Shown piece after piece: positions 11,579 to 22,836 of a stretch of 64,000 nucleotides of DNA. Numbering within the stretch: position 1 is the stretch's first letter; each line of letters begins with the position of its first letter. The notes beneath the pieces are model-generated. The model was not told the DNA's origin, made no database searches, and saw only the letters and a program-made list of their open reading frames with translations. The DNA is from Paraspadella gotoi (Eukaryota > Chaetognatha): positions 1,909,321-1,973,320 of the forward strand of contig CM119266.1 in assembly GCA_051294375.1 (NCBI GenBank), written 5' to 3'. The position numbers and the translations under genes were made by a program.

Positions 11579-11656
11579 GTAGTCGGGCATTGCCTAGGTT
11601 CACCCCGCCTCGAAGCATATCACTTTCAGTTGTGAACCTAGGCAATTCCCGACTAC
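11579..11656. mobile_element. Compact 25-bp-stem hairpin, TA-flanked (possible MITE remnant)
   Basis: The left arm GTAGTCGGGCATTGCCTAGG, continuing TTCAC, pairs with the right arm ending CCGACTAC with one mismatch over 25 bp, around a loop of 28 nt. Both ends can be read as TA followed by GTCGGG...CCCGAC and TA, as expected for a TA target duplication. A similar AGTCGG...CCCGACT hairpin is at 36974-37004. It could also be a structured RNA such as a miRNA precursor. Confidence 0.55.
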
Positions 11657-12171
11657 AAATATAATATTAGAAATCTCTTAATTTTATTTGAAACATTGAT
11701 ATTTGAAATAAAGAAAAGTATTGATCACTCTCCGCTGTNNNNNNNNNNAATTTTCGTTTAAATAATGTTAATATGTTCACATAAACATACGTTCCAGGTT
11801 AACATATCCCTTTACCCAGATAAATGAATTTCACTTTAATAGATTAAGGTTAAATTCATTTCAAAGATTCTTTGTAATCTCACTCTCGATACATTCACTC
11901 TTTCTGTTTTCACCCTCCGATTTTTTTTAATCCGTCAATAATCTTAGGCTCGGTATGGCCCACACTGCCATTCTAATAAATTCATATTTAATTATTATTC
12001 GCTTATTTAGTGTTTACTCTTAACATAGTCCTTATTTTAAAAACATATTTGAAATCTCAGTTTCACTGCAGTTTCAAATCAGACAGAAACGAAATCTTGC
12101 TATCGATAACCGCAAAGTTCAATTTGACTTTTCTTCACATTCATAGTTCACCTTTTCTTTTTAATCAAACT
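11657..12171. other. AT-rich spacer, nothing recognised
   Basis: AT-rich sequence with an N gap at 11739-11748. No supported gene. Confidence 0.45.
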
Positions 12172-12350
12172 CGCCTCTCTATTTCACATCGTCCGCGATT
12201 CACTTCCTCTCAATTTCACTTTTTAGTTCACTACCTTCTTTATTTCACCCAATCCTCGATTCACTTCCTCTCTTTTTCACCTCTCAGTTCACTAGCCTCT
12301 CTATTTCACCCAATCCTAAATTCACCTCCTCTCTATTTCACCCCCGACGA
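12172..12350. repeat. 62-bp tandem repeat, about three copies
   Basis: The phrase CTCTCTATTTCAC followed by CGATTCACTTCCTCTC and a TTCACT box recurs at about 12172, 12234 and 12295 with moderate divergence. N gaps lie at 12472-12656 and 12876-13382, next to GA/TC runs. Confidence 0.7.
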
Positions 12351-13382
12351 TTCACGCTTTTCGCGCTCACAAAAGGAAGGCCTTTTGTTATTCCCCATTT
12401 TTCACTGCGCGTCTTATTTGATTAGTCGCCGTCTGACGGTGGCGCCTCTGCCGAGAGAGAGAGAGAGAGAGNNNNNNNNNNNNNNNNNNNNNNNNNNNNN
12501 NNNNNNNNNNNNNNNNNNNNNNNNNNNNNNNNNNNNNNNNNNNNNNNNNNNNNNNNNNNNNNNNNNNNNNNNNNNNNNNNNNNNNNNNNNNNNNNNNNNN
12601 NNNNNNNNNNNNNNNNNNNNNNNNNNNNNNNNNNNNNNNNNNNNNNNNNNNNNNNNTTCCGCAAGTAACGCTGCCGACAAAAGAGAGAGAGCGAGGGAAA
12701 GAGAGATAGAAAGAAAGAGAAAGAGAAAGAGAGAGAGAGAGAGGGAAAATTTTTCATTATTTTATTAATTTTTTTTCCCGGAAGAAGGCAGAACCGCGAA
12801 CATATAAGTTTTTCTGTGATATATGGCGGCGCGCGATTTATCAAATTTATTAAATCTCTCTCTCTCTCTCTCTCTNNNNNNNNNNNNNNNNNNNNNNNNN
12901 NNNNNNNNNNNNNNNNNNNNNNNNNNNNNNNNNNNNNNNNNNNNNNNNNNNNNNNNNNNNNNNNNNNNNNNNNNNNNNNNNNNNNNNNNNNNNNNNNNNN
13001 NNNNNNNNNNNNNNNNNNNNNNNNNNNNNNNNNNNNNNNNNNNNNNNNNNNNNNNNNNNNNNNNNNNNNNNNNNNNNNNNNNNNNNNNNNNNNNNNNNNN
13101 NNNNNNNNNNNNNNNNNNNNNNNNNNNNNNNNNNNNNNNNNNNNNNNNNNNNNNNNNNNNNNNNNNNNNNNNNNNNNNNNNNNNNNNNNNNNNNNNNNNN
13201 NNNNNNNNNNNNNNNNNNNNNNNNNNNNNNNNNNNNNNNNNNNNNNNNNNNNNNNNNNNNNNNNNNNNNNNNNNNNNNNNNNNNNNNNNNNNNNNNNNNN
13301 NNNNNNNNNNNNNNNNNNNNNNNNNNNNNNNNNNNNNNNNNNNNNNNNNNNNNNNNNNNNNNNNNNNNNNNNNNNNNNNNNN

Positions 13383-14270
13383 AAATAAACATAAGATAGA
13401 TGTTTTTTCTAATTTTTTTGTGGTTTCACGTTTCCAACAAATTTCTGTGAATATCGCTACGGGCACAACTTACAAGATTCTTTATGAAGAGACATCTGTC
13501 GCGAGAAATCTAAAACGAGTAAATATAAAAAAAACAACAAAAGTGACCTTCCACGTGACTCGAAAGCTCAGTTAATAATTAAAATTTATAAATAAAAATC
13601 GATTTTCGCTAAGGCATATTCGAAGGAAATCCAATTAGTCGCTTAGAATTGGAACTGATTACATTTGCATTTAACCGGGAGCCTTAAATAGGACAAAAAA
13701 AAAGGAAGAATAATACTTCATCTTTTTGCAAAATTCCGGTACTAAAAATACGCGATTCGACGTTTGAATTTATTGTAGAAAGATTTTGTTTCGGGTTGAA
13801 GGTCGAATTCAAGGTTAAGAGTCGAGTCGATGGCAAATATTTGGATTTAAAAAAAATATTTGGTGGTTTGAGCTTTAAATCAAATGTTGACAGATGAATA
13901 GAATAAAATGAGAAGTAAGAATGGAAAGTAATTTTCATATTAAGTATTAAACCATTAAAGTTTGTTTGTACATAAAAACGCTTAATATGAAGGTAGAAAT
14001 TATTGAGAAACAACTTGAGATTTGAGTGTTGAATTAAATTTAGTTACGTTTGAAAATGAACTGATTGATAATAAGAATAAAATTACCTTGGATTAATACA
14101 AAGTTAGAAAGAAAGAAAAAAGAGAAAAGAATAGAATGAAAAACAAACTAAACACAAAAAGTAGGTAATAAAAGGTGTACAGGTTGAAGAAGGTAAAAAA
14201 GTATGAAAGAAAAACAAAGAGAGATAGAAACGCCAGTCATAAAAATATAAAATGAAGAGAAACGACCGTC
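13383..14270. other. AT-rich spacer, no supported gene
   Basis: AT-rich DNA after the 12876-13382 gap. A 109-codon minus-strand frame at 13684-14013 has the Phe/Leu/Ile/Asn composition expected of chance AT-rich reading and no splice-supported partner. Confidence 0.4.
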
Positions 14271-14477
14271 TTAGTATCCTTGTATCTCCGTTGATGAGTT
14301 TCTGTGAGAAGTAAAGGAATACCGACCGTGGTCGTCTTCAACGTCCTCCTGGTTGGAATCGTTGTCGTCTTTCCTCGTCTTTTCTTCGCCGTCGGCAAGT
14401 CATGTTTTGTCGATAGCCTCGCTTTGAGACCTCATTGGTTCCGTTATCTCCGTTTTATCGCTCAGCGTTGATGCGTT
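14271..14477 (-). CDS. Candidate last exon with in-frame TGA and 42-codon extension
   Basis: On the minus strand a T-rich tract and ACAAAAG acceptor open a frame NASTLSDKTEITEPMRSQ then SEAIDKT, closed by TGA at 14400-14402. The same frame continues without a stop for 42 codons (LADGEEKTRKDDNDSNQED, a His/Ser/Thr stretch ending STEIQGY) to TAA at 14271-14273. Both parts are hydrophilic and protein-like. The stop is followed by C (TGA CTT), a context known to favour leaky termination. The exon could be a last exon with programmed readthrough, a gene with a sequencing error, or a decaying copy. Plausible upstream exons on the same strand lie at 15039-15161 and 16497-16553. No domain recognised. 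Confidence 0.4.
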
Positions 14478-14790
14478 CTTTTGTTTGTAAAAAAAAATAC
14501 AAGCGTTTGTTTACAATTGAGTCGATGTGCCGAAGGCCGATTCGGTTTTTCGTTCTTTGATGCGGGAGTCTCAAGATTTACTATGGTTTCTTTTCTAGTT
14601 GCTGCGATAGGCCAAAAAAACTATTTAAGTATGAACTGCATCAGAAATACGTATGAATTATTTTGAATAAAGTTCTATTTTAATTTTAACATCTTAGATT
14701 ATTTTTTAGCTCAACGATGACAACGACGAAAAGAAACTCGGGTGATACAACCTCTCTCTCTTACTCTACTCTCAAAAAGCGCCCAGGTGC

Positions 14791-14823
<33 letters not shown>

Positions 14824-15038
14824 NNNNNNNNNNNNNNNNNNNNNNNNNNNNNNNNNNNNNNNNNNNNNNNNNNNNNNNNNNNNNNNNNNNNNNNNNNNNN
14901 NNNNNNNNNNNNNNNNNNNNNNNNNNNNNNNNNNNNNNNNNNNNNNNNNNNNNNNNNNNNNNNNNNNNNNNNNNNNNNNNNNNNNNNNNNNNNNNNNNNN
15001 NNNNNNNNNNTCTCTCTCTCTCTCTCTCTCTCTCTCAC
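14478..15038. other. Presumed intron with TC arrays and N gap
   Basis: Contains a TC array on both sides of the gap 14824-15010. A short plus-strand stretch at 14711-14744 (LNDDNDEKKLG between AG and GT) could also be an exon of the opposite strand, but it is too short to call. Confidence 0.4.
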
Positions 15039-15161
15039 TTTTTTTCAACCCCTCCGTCGGGATTGTTCATCTTCGTTTTGTTGATGCCTACTTTGTTGTC
15101 GTCGTTGTTGTTTTTGTTGTCGTTGTTATCGATGTCTTTTTTTTCACTTTTCTTCTTCACG
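15039..15161 (-). CDS. Candidate internal exon, Lys/Asn/Asp-rich
   Basis: On the minus strand the frame reads KKKSEKKDIDNNDNKNNN then DDNKVGINKTKMNNPDGGVE, and ends at a donor GTGAGA (15038-15037) in phase 2. The acceptor is unclear (AG near 15152). The composition matches the tail at 14271-14477, so both may belong to one minus-strand gene with a further exon between them. It may instead be chance reading of AAC/GAC repeats. Confidence 0.33.
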
Positions 15162-15358
15162 TGAGGATTTCACTTCGCATCACTTCACGAACTCATTTGC
15201 ATAGAGTTCGAAGAGCGAGTTGTTCTTTTTTTTTATTCCCAAATAGATTTTAAAATTTTTCGTTTTCGCGATCGAAAATCGATGAGAGAGCGAACACGTG
15301 AGTCACGACTCACAAGGATTCTTTGCTAAAATTCCTTTCTTCAAATTCGTCATCTGAG

Positions 15359-15360
15359 AC

Positions 15361-15427
<67 letters not shown>
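15359..15427. repeat. (GAC)n trinucleotide array
   Basis: About 23 pure GAC units. On the plus strand they would read as poly-Asp inside a frame SSSET-(Asp)n-NVCYQN with a stop just after. Whether that is translated is unknown. Confidence 0.9.
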
Positions 15428-15432
15428 AATGT

Positions 15433-15500
15433 CTGTTATCAGAATTAGATCGACGTCATCTTAAAGTTATCAGAATTAGATCGACGTCATCCTTAAAGTC
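15433..15500. repeat. Direct repeat of about 34 bp
   Basis: TTATCAGAATTAGATCGACG plus TCAT, followed by TTAAAG, occurs twice in succession right after the GAC array. Confidence 0.85.
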
Positions 15501-16258
15501 GTGAAGGATCGAGATTCGAAGCGACGACGCAAAATCGCTTGAACGGGAAGATTTTAAGCTTAAGTCACGACAACGTCAAAATCAACGACGACGAAACCAA
15601 GTCACAGATTACGTCACCGACCACTTTTTTTTTCACTTCTTCGACGCGACATCAGGTTTTTTCTTTATTGTCCCTCGTTCCTTCCTCATCTCCATCTCAT
15701 CCGACGACGAAAACGACGACGACCGAGAAAGCGATCGACAACGCTGCTCAGTGCTGCTGCTGCTGCTGCTCAGTGCTCACCTGTTTCAAATTACAAAAGC
15801 TTGAGAAAATACTAATTGTAAAAAAAAAACAAAAAAAAAAACCCGAATTTAACATCACGGTTTCAATTTAGCTTGCTCATTCCCGTGCTTTGAGAGCTGA
15901 ACCTCAAAGTACAAACCAAAGTTTTGTTAATATTCTTCTTTTGTTATAAAATATTCAAAAATAATATGCATCTGGTGCAGTTTTGTTATTAATGAGGCGA
16001 CTTACCTACTAGATGGAGAGATAAAAGTTAAACTCAGTTAAAGTTAAGCTCAGTTGAGAAACTTTTAACTTAAATCTTTTGAATTGTGTTTTGACTGTGT
16101 AGGACATTTTGGTCGTAACAAAGCCAATGAAAATATCTAATCTCCAGGTGCAAGTCCAATTAAAAGTATAAAGAAGAGCTACGACGACGACGACGACGAC
16201 GACGATCACGCCTTCGTCCAAAAAAACACTTTGGTTTTTCGAACCGCAAATAGCCGTC

Positions 16259-16260
<2 letters not shown>
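15501..16260. other. Spacer with short CTG and CGA repeats
   Basis: Holds CTG units near 15753-15768 and CGA units at 16178-16205. A plus-strand frame (15539-15655) is open up to a GT donor but has no identifiable product. Confidence 0.35.
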
Positions 16261-16294
<34 letters not shown>

Positions 16295-16496
16295 NNNNNN
16301 NNNNNNNNNNNNNNNNNNNNNNNNNNNNNNNNNNNNNNNNNNNNNNNNNNNNNNNNNNNNNNNNNNNNNNNNNNNNNNNNNNNNNNNNNNNNNNNNNNNN
16401 NNNNNNNNNNNNNNNNNNNNNNNNNNNNNNNNNNNNNNCCTAAGGTCAGGTCTTTGTTTTCCCCTCCGTTTTATTGACAAATATGAGTTTCACCTT

Positions 16497-16553
16497 TGAT
16501 GGATGAGGTTTGGTTCCGACGGTGCCGCAGAGAGGTTGGCGAGGTGAGCGTGG
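16497..16553 (-). CDS. Possible exon cut by an N gap
   Basis: Reading away from the gap 16554-16841 on the minus strand, one frame gives AHLANLSAAPSEPNLIHQ and reaches a donor (AAAG then GTGAAA). All three frames are open over this short length, so the frame is uncertain. It could be an upstream exon of the minus-strand gene ending at 14271. Confidence 0.22.
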
Positions 16554-16841
16554 NNNNNNNNNNNNNNNNNNNNNNNNNNNNNNNNNNNNNNNNNNNNNNN
16601 NNNNNNNNNNNNNNNNNNNNNNNNNNNNNNNNNNNNNNNNNNNNNNNNNNNNNNNNNNNNNNNNNNNNNNNNNNNNNNNNNNNNNNNNNNNNNNNNNNNN
16701 NNNNNNNNNNNNNNNNNNNNNNNNNNNNNNNNNNNNNNNNNNNNNNNNNNNNNNNNNNNNNNNNNNNNNNNNNNNNNNNNNNNNNNNNNNNNNNNNNNNN
16801 NNNNNNNNNNNNNNNNNNNNNNNNNNNNNNNNNNNNNNNNN

Positions 16842-18714
16842 GAGAGAGAGGGCCATTCCGTGAAACGGCCGATAACAACGTAAAGATTCTCTCGCGTTTA
16901 GCGAATATAAACCGTTTGCGAAAAGATTGCACAGTGGGATACGGTTATGGCGAAACTCGGAAGAGACACTGTGTTTTATGGTTAAAGAGTCTAGCGAATA
17001 GACTTTTTGTATTGAAATAATCAATAATAAAAATTGATATATACTATGAAAACGTTTAACGATTTGAGGTAACGCGTCCAACTTAAATGCCGAATCTGCA
17101 AAAGCTTTAATCTATTATTGCCCCATTCATCGACTCTTTGTCTTATCGCCTCCCATTGCCTCCCATTTAATGCTTCAATGTTTTACTGCCGCTGATATTT
17201 TAGCATCAAAGGAGCGGCCATTGTTGATGGCAATCGGCGATGAAATCATTGATGACAGAAGACCCAAAAGCTTTAAAGAAACTTGGATCGATCCAGTGAT
17301 GATTATGGCATGTTTGGCTTTTTTTTTGTGGTTAGGTCTTGGGATTAAAAATATGCTTTTCTCCTCATTTTTTGCTCTGATTTTAATTTCTTTCTTTCAT
17401 TTCCTTCTTTTTTTTTTTAAAGAAATATTGTCTCATCATTGGGCCATAACTGCGTCATTATTGTACCATTGTCTATGCCACATTAAACCGCTAATAAAAA
17501 AAATATTTCTTTTTTTATACTTTATACTCTCTACTTACTAACATTTTTTCGTACAAAGTTATTTATTTTTAGTCGGATTTTTTATTATTTAGTTATTTTT
17601 CATTGGCTTTTTATATTTTTCAGACTTTAGTTTTCTTATATTAATCAAGCCCTCGATCATAAAATCGGCATTTATTTTTGGGCCATCAAAATTATTATCA
17701 ATCTTTATCACCCAATTACCACCGAGTTAAAGTTAAAGTTCTTTTGTCTCATTCTAATCTTATTTTAACTTGAATTTCTAATTACTATCTATTCTATTCT
17801 CAACTACACTATAACCAATCAACCAATGACTTTAAATCAGTTTAAATTTTTAACCAATCACCGGCCTTTTCGCTTTCCCTCCCCCGATCAGACATCAAGA
17901 CTGAGTAGAGAATCGTGAGGTCGAATGGGAATCGACCTTTGACTCGGGAGCCAATCGCCTCGTTTCTCGACTTCCGGTCGCTTAATTTCATCCAATCGGA
18001 GAGCTTGAAAAATTGTTTGCGTCCCTTTGTGGATTTTACAAAGAGTTTTGATCGTAAAATTTTCGCTTTAATAATAAATTTCTGTTTCTTTTTCCTCGCA
18101 GTCTTTTAAAATTTTGGTAGGTAATTTTTTTACTATTGACTTTTTTCAACTCGACGTTTGAAAATGGCGCAGCAACTACAATGACGAGATCCTCACAAGA
18201 GATCGATTTAGCACAATAAATTCTGTAAACCGTTGAAGAGCTCACAAAGTAGATTGCGTCAATATAGTTTTGCTATACATTAGACCAATCAGAAATCTAA
18301 CTTATATTGCCTCTTTGACCAATCACATTCGAAGTTTCATTTCGAAATCGTCCAGAGAGAAGGGCCGAGGCCGCCGTGGGGTCAGAAGTCAAAAAAGTCA
18401 GAAAAATCACCTAAGTCTTTCTGCTGTGTGTGTTAATGAGAAAAAAGTCTTATTAGATTCTGTTTTTTTTTTCTCTCTCTCTTTGCTTCAATTCTGTACA
18501 TTCATTATTCAAAATACATTGTAATCCAGAAGTAACTGCGTCGTAGGCTTGTAGTCTTTTAATAAGCAGCCTAACAATTTCAGAGAGTAAGTTTTCTTGA
18601 TTCGTTGTATTTCTCCTGCATTGCAATTTTCACTCCATCTTTCTTATTCGGCCTTTTTCCCCCAAAATCCCCATTTTATCGGAAATAAATTAGTTTTTAC
18701 ATTTAAAGATTAAC
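16842..18714. other. AT-rich spacer, no supported gene
   Basis: Mostly AT-rich. Frames at 17170-17541 (plus) and 18036-18245 (minus) exceed 60 codons but have no splice-supported partners or recognisable motifs. N gaps at 16295-16438 and 16554-16841 sit to the left. Confidence 0.4.
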
Positions 18715-18900
18715 CTAGTAGTAGGGGTTATTATTATGGTTTAGGTTAGTAAAATAGGTTAGGAAATGAGTAAATGAATTATGGTTAGGGTCAGTAATTA
18801 AATTTAGGGATTAGGATTACGGACTCAGGTTTAGATTAGGGGTTATGGTTAAGAATTGTGATAGGGTTAGAGATTAGGAATATGGGTTTGGTATCAGATT
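18715..18900. repeat. Degenerate TTAGGG/GGTTAG-rich tract
   Basis: Variants of TTAGGG, TTAGG and GGTTA recur on the plus strand about fifteen times in 185 bp without a fixed period. This looks like a very degenerate telomere-like or simple repeat. Confidence 0.45.
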
Positions 18901-18975
18901 AGGATTCAAGGAAAAGAGAACTAAAAGTTTTTATTCTACGCTTTCTCTCCATCCTTTGTATCAAAACTAGTTTTA

Positions 18976-19353
18976 CAGGGTAGTGATTCAAAACTTAGAA
19001 AGTCCGTATCACTTCATCTTTTTTTTATTTTGTGATGCATTGGGTGCATTTAAAGAAAAAAAATTAATTGAAGATACTTAACCAGACCTTGTTCTAACTA
19101 TTAATACAATGCGACAAGCACTGCTGCAAAAACCACTCCTGCTACAGCACCCAAAAGAATCACAGCTGATCTTCATAAACGCTTCTGAAAGATTGAGCCA
19201 CAGCTCGTAACGGTTTAGCCTACGCCATTGATATTTTGGTTGAAAGAGAAAACATCAGTGATTATTTTAGTGTATTATAAAAAGACATTCAATAACTTCT
19301 TGCCTATAAAATCTGATGGTAAATACTATTCTAAGTTTTGATTCACTACCCTG
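18976..19353. mobile_element. 378-bp Tc1/mariner-type MITE with TA target duplication
   Basis: The left end CAGGGTAGTGATTCAAAA followed by CTTAGAA is matched by its reverse complement at the right end with one mismatch over 25 bp. TA lies directly outside both ends (18974-18975 and 19354-19355). The 5'-CAG terminus and TA duplication fit Tc1/mariner-type elements. The interior has no transposase frame, so it is non-autonomous. Confidence 0.8.
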
Positions 19354-19713
19354 TAGATAAAAATCTTGCACAAGTGAATTGAACAACTTTTTTGTATCTT
19401 TAACGAGTCAATATATTCTGACTAACATTTCCGTCATCATAATTTTAAAATTCCCTTCAAAGAAAATACAAATATAAATATGAAAAAAAAACCCTAACGT
19501 TTATTTGCAGCTACGATACAATTAGAAAGATTCAAATACTAAAAAGTAATCATATTCCCAAAAGACTTGAATGTGTCCAAAACTAATGGCGCCATTATAT
19601 TAATTCATATTTAAGCGCATAAAATATAGTTTTTTTATATATATATCAAAAATCCCATTTATATAAATATAAGTCTTGTATTTTTTAAAGCTTGGCCGGA
19701 GATTTTATGCTTT
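19354..19713. other. AT-rich spacer and 3' flank of the MARVEL-type gene
   Basis: AT-rich, no open frames of note. The 3' untranslated region of the minus-strand gene ending at 19714 should lie here, but I see no unambiguous polyadenylation signal. Confidence 0.4.
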
Positions 19714-21374
19714 TCATCCTTTGATGAGACCCAATTTAAGAAGAATCTGAACAACGAGTAGAATGGCGAGGACGATGATGGCCACCTGAAATTGGAAATT
19801 GGAAATTAGTTATCATATGCGTACTTAATGGTAAAAAACGTTATAAAACTTCATATCGTTATTACTATGGTTATTTTAATATCCTTTTTGTCTCCATTGA
19901 TTTCGCTGTAAATAACTGTACAAATAGATGCCTTGAAGTTGAAACGTGTCAACTTACTCTAACCTCATTCGAAATTAGCCAATCCGGCAAAGATATTGTT
20001 TCCGAATCGAAGCGGAGAGCAATTCAAAATATATTTTGAGCTAACTCAATCGTAACTAAGCTAAAGCTCCCTCACCAGCTTACCATTGCGAAATTTCCTG
20101 CGCTAAAGAATTTCGTTCTGACAGCGACGAGGACAACCGCGATTATGATGAGGATAGCGCATAGGAACAACATTCCCAGGAACTGTAAAGATAAAATTAT
20201 ATTGACTTTATATATGAATAATATGTTTTAAAAGACTTTTGTCAATTCTAAGGTACGCTTTTTAAAAGAAATTTTTTTCTCGCGTGGGAAAGTTTTGAAA
20301 ATTGCAAATATGAAACAAGCAAGCAAGCGACTCACGATTCGTTCGTCTGAGAGCTTTCCTAAGATGAGCACGACGTAAAACACGACGCATAGAATGAGTG
20401 TGATGCATATTGCGGCCAGAACGTACTTTCCTTCGTCACTCTTGCCGAAGTAGGAATAGTCGCTGAGAGGAAAAAAGTCAGTTAAGGAGAGACGAAAAGA
20501 ATGGTAAGGCAAAGAAAAAGGAAGGAAGAAGAAAGAGAATAATAATCAAAATACGTTTTAATGGGATTATAAAAAAAAAAAGGAAAATTTTAGTTGTAAC
20601 ATGTACTTATTTTTTTTTAATGTTTAAGAGAAGTAATATATGCCGCTATATGCTATACTATCGTTTTAGTAATTTTCAACTTGAGCTGGTTGACGACGAC
20701 GGCGACGACAAAAACAACGATCGACCGTTTTTCAATAAAATCGTCAACTCGATAAAAAAATCGTGTCGGGTTTTCTACGAATTTCCACAATTATACAATT
20801 ATACAATGACGTATAAAACAAACACACGATAAGAGATAATTGATTAATGAAGTACGATTGCTGGAAAAATGCTAAAAAATTAAAGATACGGGTCAAAATG
20901 AAATCAGAAAGAAAAGTAAGAATAAAAATAGAGTTGACTAATAGAAGGTTAATGATTTCGACAAATAGATTTTTAATCTGTCAGTATTTGGATGTGGTAA
21001 GTGGCCTCACCTGCCGACGTAGCATCCGATGGCCACCGCGCTGGCCACCTGGTGTCAGGAAGATAAACTTCACTGTTCATTATTTATTATCGCGATCATT
21101 TTATTAAAACTAATATAAAAATAAATACCATTATTTATTTTCCCTTTTTTTTGGGGGGGGGGGCTAGGATCTGTTTATATTTTTTCCCATTTGTTATTTT
21201 TCAATTTGTTTTACTTTGTCTTCAGTCAAACTCATAATATTCAGATTGTGAACATTTTGAAATTTTTTATAACCCTGTCATCGAAAATTTAACTTGAATA
21301 TTTATGATTTTTTAACTTACAATGTCCAACAAGAGCAACAGTCCAGGCGTCGATTTTATGTAATTTGTATCCAT
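19714..21374 (-). CDS. Four-span MARVEL-type membrane protein (CMTM/plasmolipin-like), five exons, complete
   Basis: Minus-strand exons are 21321-21374, 21011-21048, 20336-20462, 20084-20182 and 19714-19785. All have GT/AG borders and matching phases (0, 2, 0, 0), giving 129 residues and stop TGA at 19714-19716. The protein starts MDTNYIKSTPGLLLLLDI, the typical entry of MARVEL proteins: a short cytosolic N-terminus with a TPG-type motif running into helix 1. Helices are at about 11-30, 43-65, 74-94 and 107-126, with the second starting YVLAAICITLILC and the fourth VAIIVLAILLVVQILL. The C-terminus is very short (GLIKG). MARVEL proteins organise membrane apposition, cholesterol-rich domains and vesicle traffic; the specific member cannot be assigned. 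The family call rests on topology and the N-terminal motif, as the sequence is too divergent to name an orthologue. Confidence 0.82.
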
Positions 21375-21538
21375 TTTGTTGTCACTAGTTTGACTCTATT
21401 TTTCTTTCTGCAATTTTTTCTAAACAAAAAATGAGAAGAATTTTTTTTTCTTCTGGTTTTAGCTTCGAGGTTAGAAAAAAAAAACTGGATAAAATTTAAA
21501 AAAACCGCGGGGACACTCCTACTTGTGTGTGTGTGTGT

Positions 21539-21541
<3 letters not shown>

Positions 21542-21607
<66 letters not shown>

Positions 21608-21612
21608 CGAGA
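21542..21612. repeat. (GA)n microsatellite
   Basis: About 65 bp of GA, preceded by a short GT run (21524-21540) and followed by a GCC/CGC-rich run at 21678-21712. It lies upstream of the MARVEL-type gene. Confidence 0.95.
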
Positions 21613-21719
21613 GCTTTGTTTGAGTAAGGCCGTGGCAAAGATTGACTTGCATTCTCGTTGTTAGCTTTTCCTTATCGAGGGCCGCCGCCGCCGCCGCCGC
21701 CTCCGCCGCCGCCTACGAG

Positions 21720-22298
21720 GGGAAGTTTAGATAAATATTACTGTGAAACTGAAAGAAAAAAAATTGGACCAGAGTCAAGAAAACTTGATCGAAATTATTT
21801 TTGTTAAATTCCGATTTATTTTTACTGTTTCGATATAGTTTTAAAAAAATGTTTTATTTTTTTGTTTTCTGTTCCTGTTCCAATAGTTTATTTGCATTTA
21901 ACTTTTTAATTTCTTTACTGTTTACAGTTATTCTTTTGTTGCTTTATACCTTTTCTATTGCTTTATACTTTTTATATTGCCTTCTGTTTTTGTTTTATTT
22001 TCCCATGTTTTTTGTTTTTTCTGTTCCCTGCTAACCGCCTTTTTTTAAAATTGCAGGTATTAACTCTAATTCAACTAGTCATGCAACTTTTCTCAACTGC
22101 TTTTTTTTAACTTTAAAGCCATCAAAATAACAATAAAAACACTAATAGAAGCTAGTTCAAAACCCGAAAAAAAAGTTTTTTTTTTACTCCCGAAGATTTA
22201 ATCACTTTTATCTCCTGCTAAGAATCGATAGTGAAAAATTCTCGTTCGAAATTTACTCTCTCTTTTTCTTTCTTTCTTTCTATCTCTCTCTCTCTCTC
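21720..22298. other. T-rich spacer, nothing recognised
   Basis: T-rich sequence giving Phe/Leu-rich chance frames on the plus strand. It ends in a TC array and an N gap (22299-22489). Confidence 0.45.
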
Positions 22299-22489
22299 NN
22301 NNNNNNNNNNNNNNNNNNNNNNNNNNNNNNNNNNNNNNNNNNNNNNNNNNNNNNNNNNNNNNNNNNNNNNNNNNNNNNNNNNNNNNNNNNNNNNNNNNNN
22401 NNNNNNNNNNNNNNNNNNNNNNNNNNNNNNNNNNNNNNNNNNNNNNNNNNNNNNNNNNNNNNNNNNNNNNNNNNNNNNNNNNNNNNNNN

Positions 22490-22526
<37 letters not shown>

Positions 22527-22597
22527 GCCCGGAAAAGGCTCTTTTGAGGAAAGCCCCTCTCCTCTTCGTCTCGTTGCGTCTTTGTGTTGATGGAGAC

Positions 22598-22836
22598 GAA
22601 TGTCTCACACCCCAACGGGGACTCTGTCTCTCAGTCTCACACCCCAATGGGGACTCCGTCTCTCAGGCTAACACTCCAACGGGAACTTTGTCTCTCATGC
22701 TCACACCCTACTGGGCGTACCGGGTACGCTGCTTCTCTTTACCATCATCCCACCGGGACTACGTTTTTCTGTCCCAGTCCTCACCTGGAACTCTGTCTTT
22801 CAACTCACCGGGAACTGTCTCTCAGCTTTCACTCCG
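22598..22836. repeat. 33-bp minisatellite, degenerate
   Basis: Units of the form CTCACACCCCAACGGGGACT followed by CTGTCTCTCA begin near 22600, 22632 and 22665. They then decay into related CCACCGGGACT / CACCGGGAACT blocks until about 22836. Confidence 0.8.

Noticed and set aside
13684-14013. 109-codon minus-strand frame
   Set aside because: Composition is typical of AT-rich chance reading, with no acceptor, partner exon or motif.
17170-17541. Plus-strand frame with one hydrophobic stretch
   Set aside because: The first 50 codons look mildly protein-like, but the rest is Phe/Leu from T-runs and no exon chain could be built.
18036-18245. Minus-strand frame of 69 codons
   Set aside because: No ATG start, no clear splice sites and no family resemblance.
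22598-22836. CRISPR-like array
   Set aside because: The 33-bp units have no unique spacers and decay gradually; this is a minisatellite in an animal genome.
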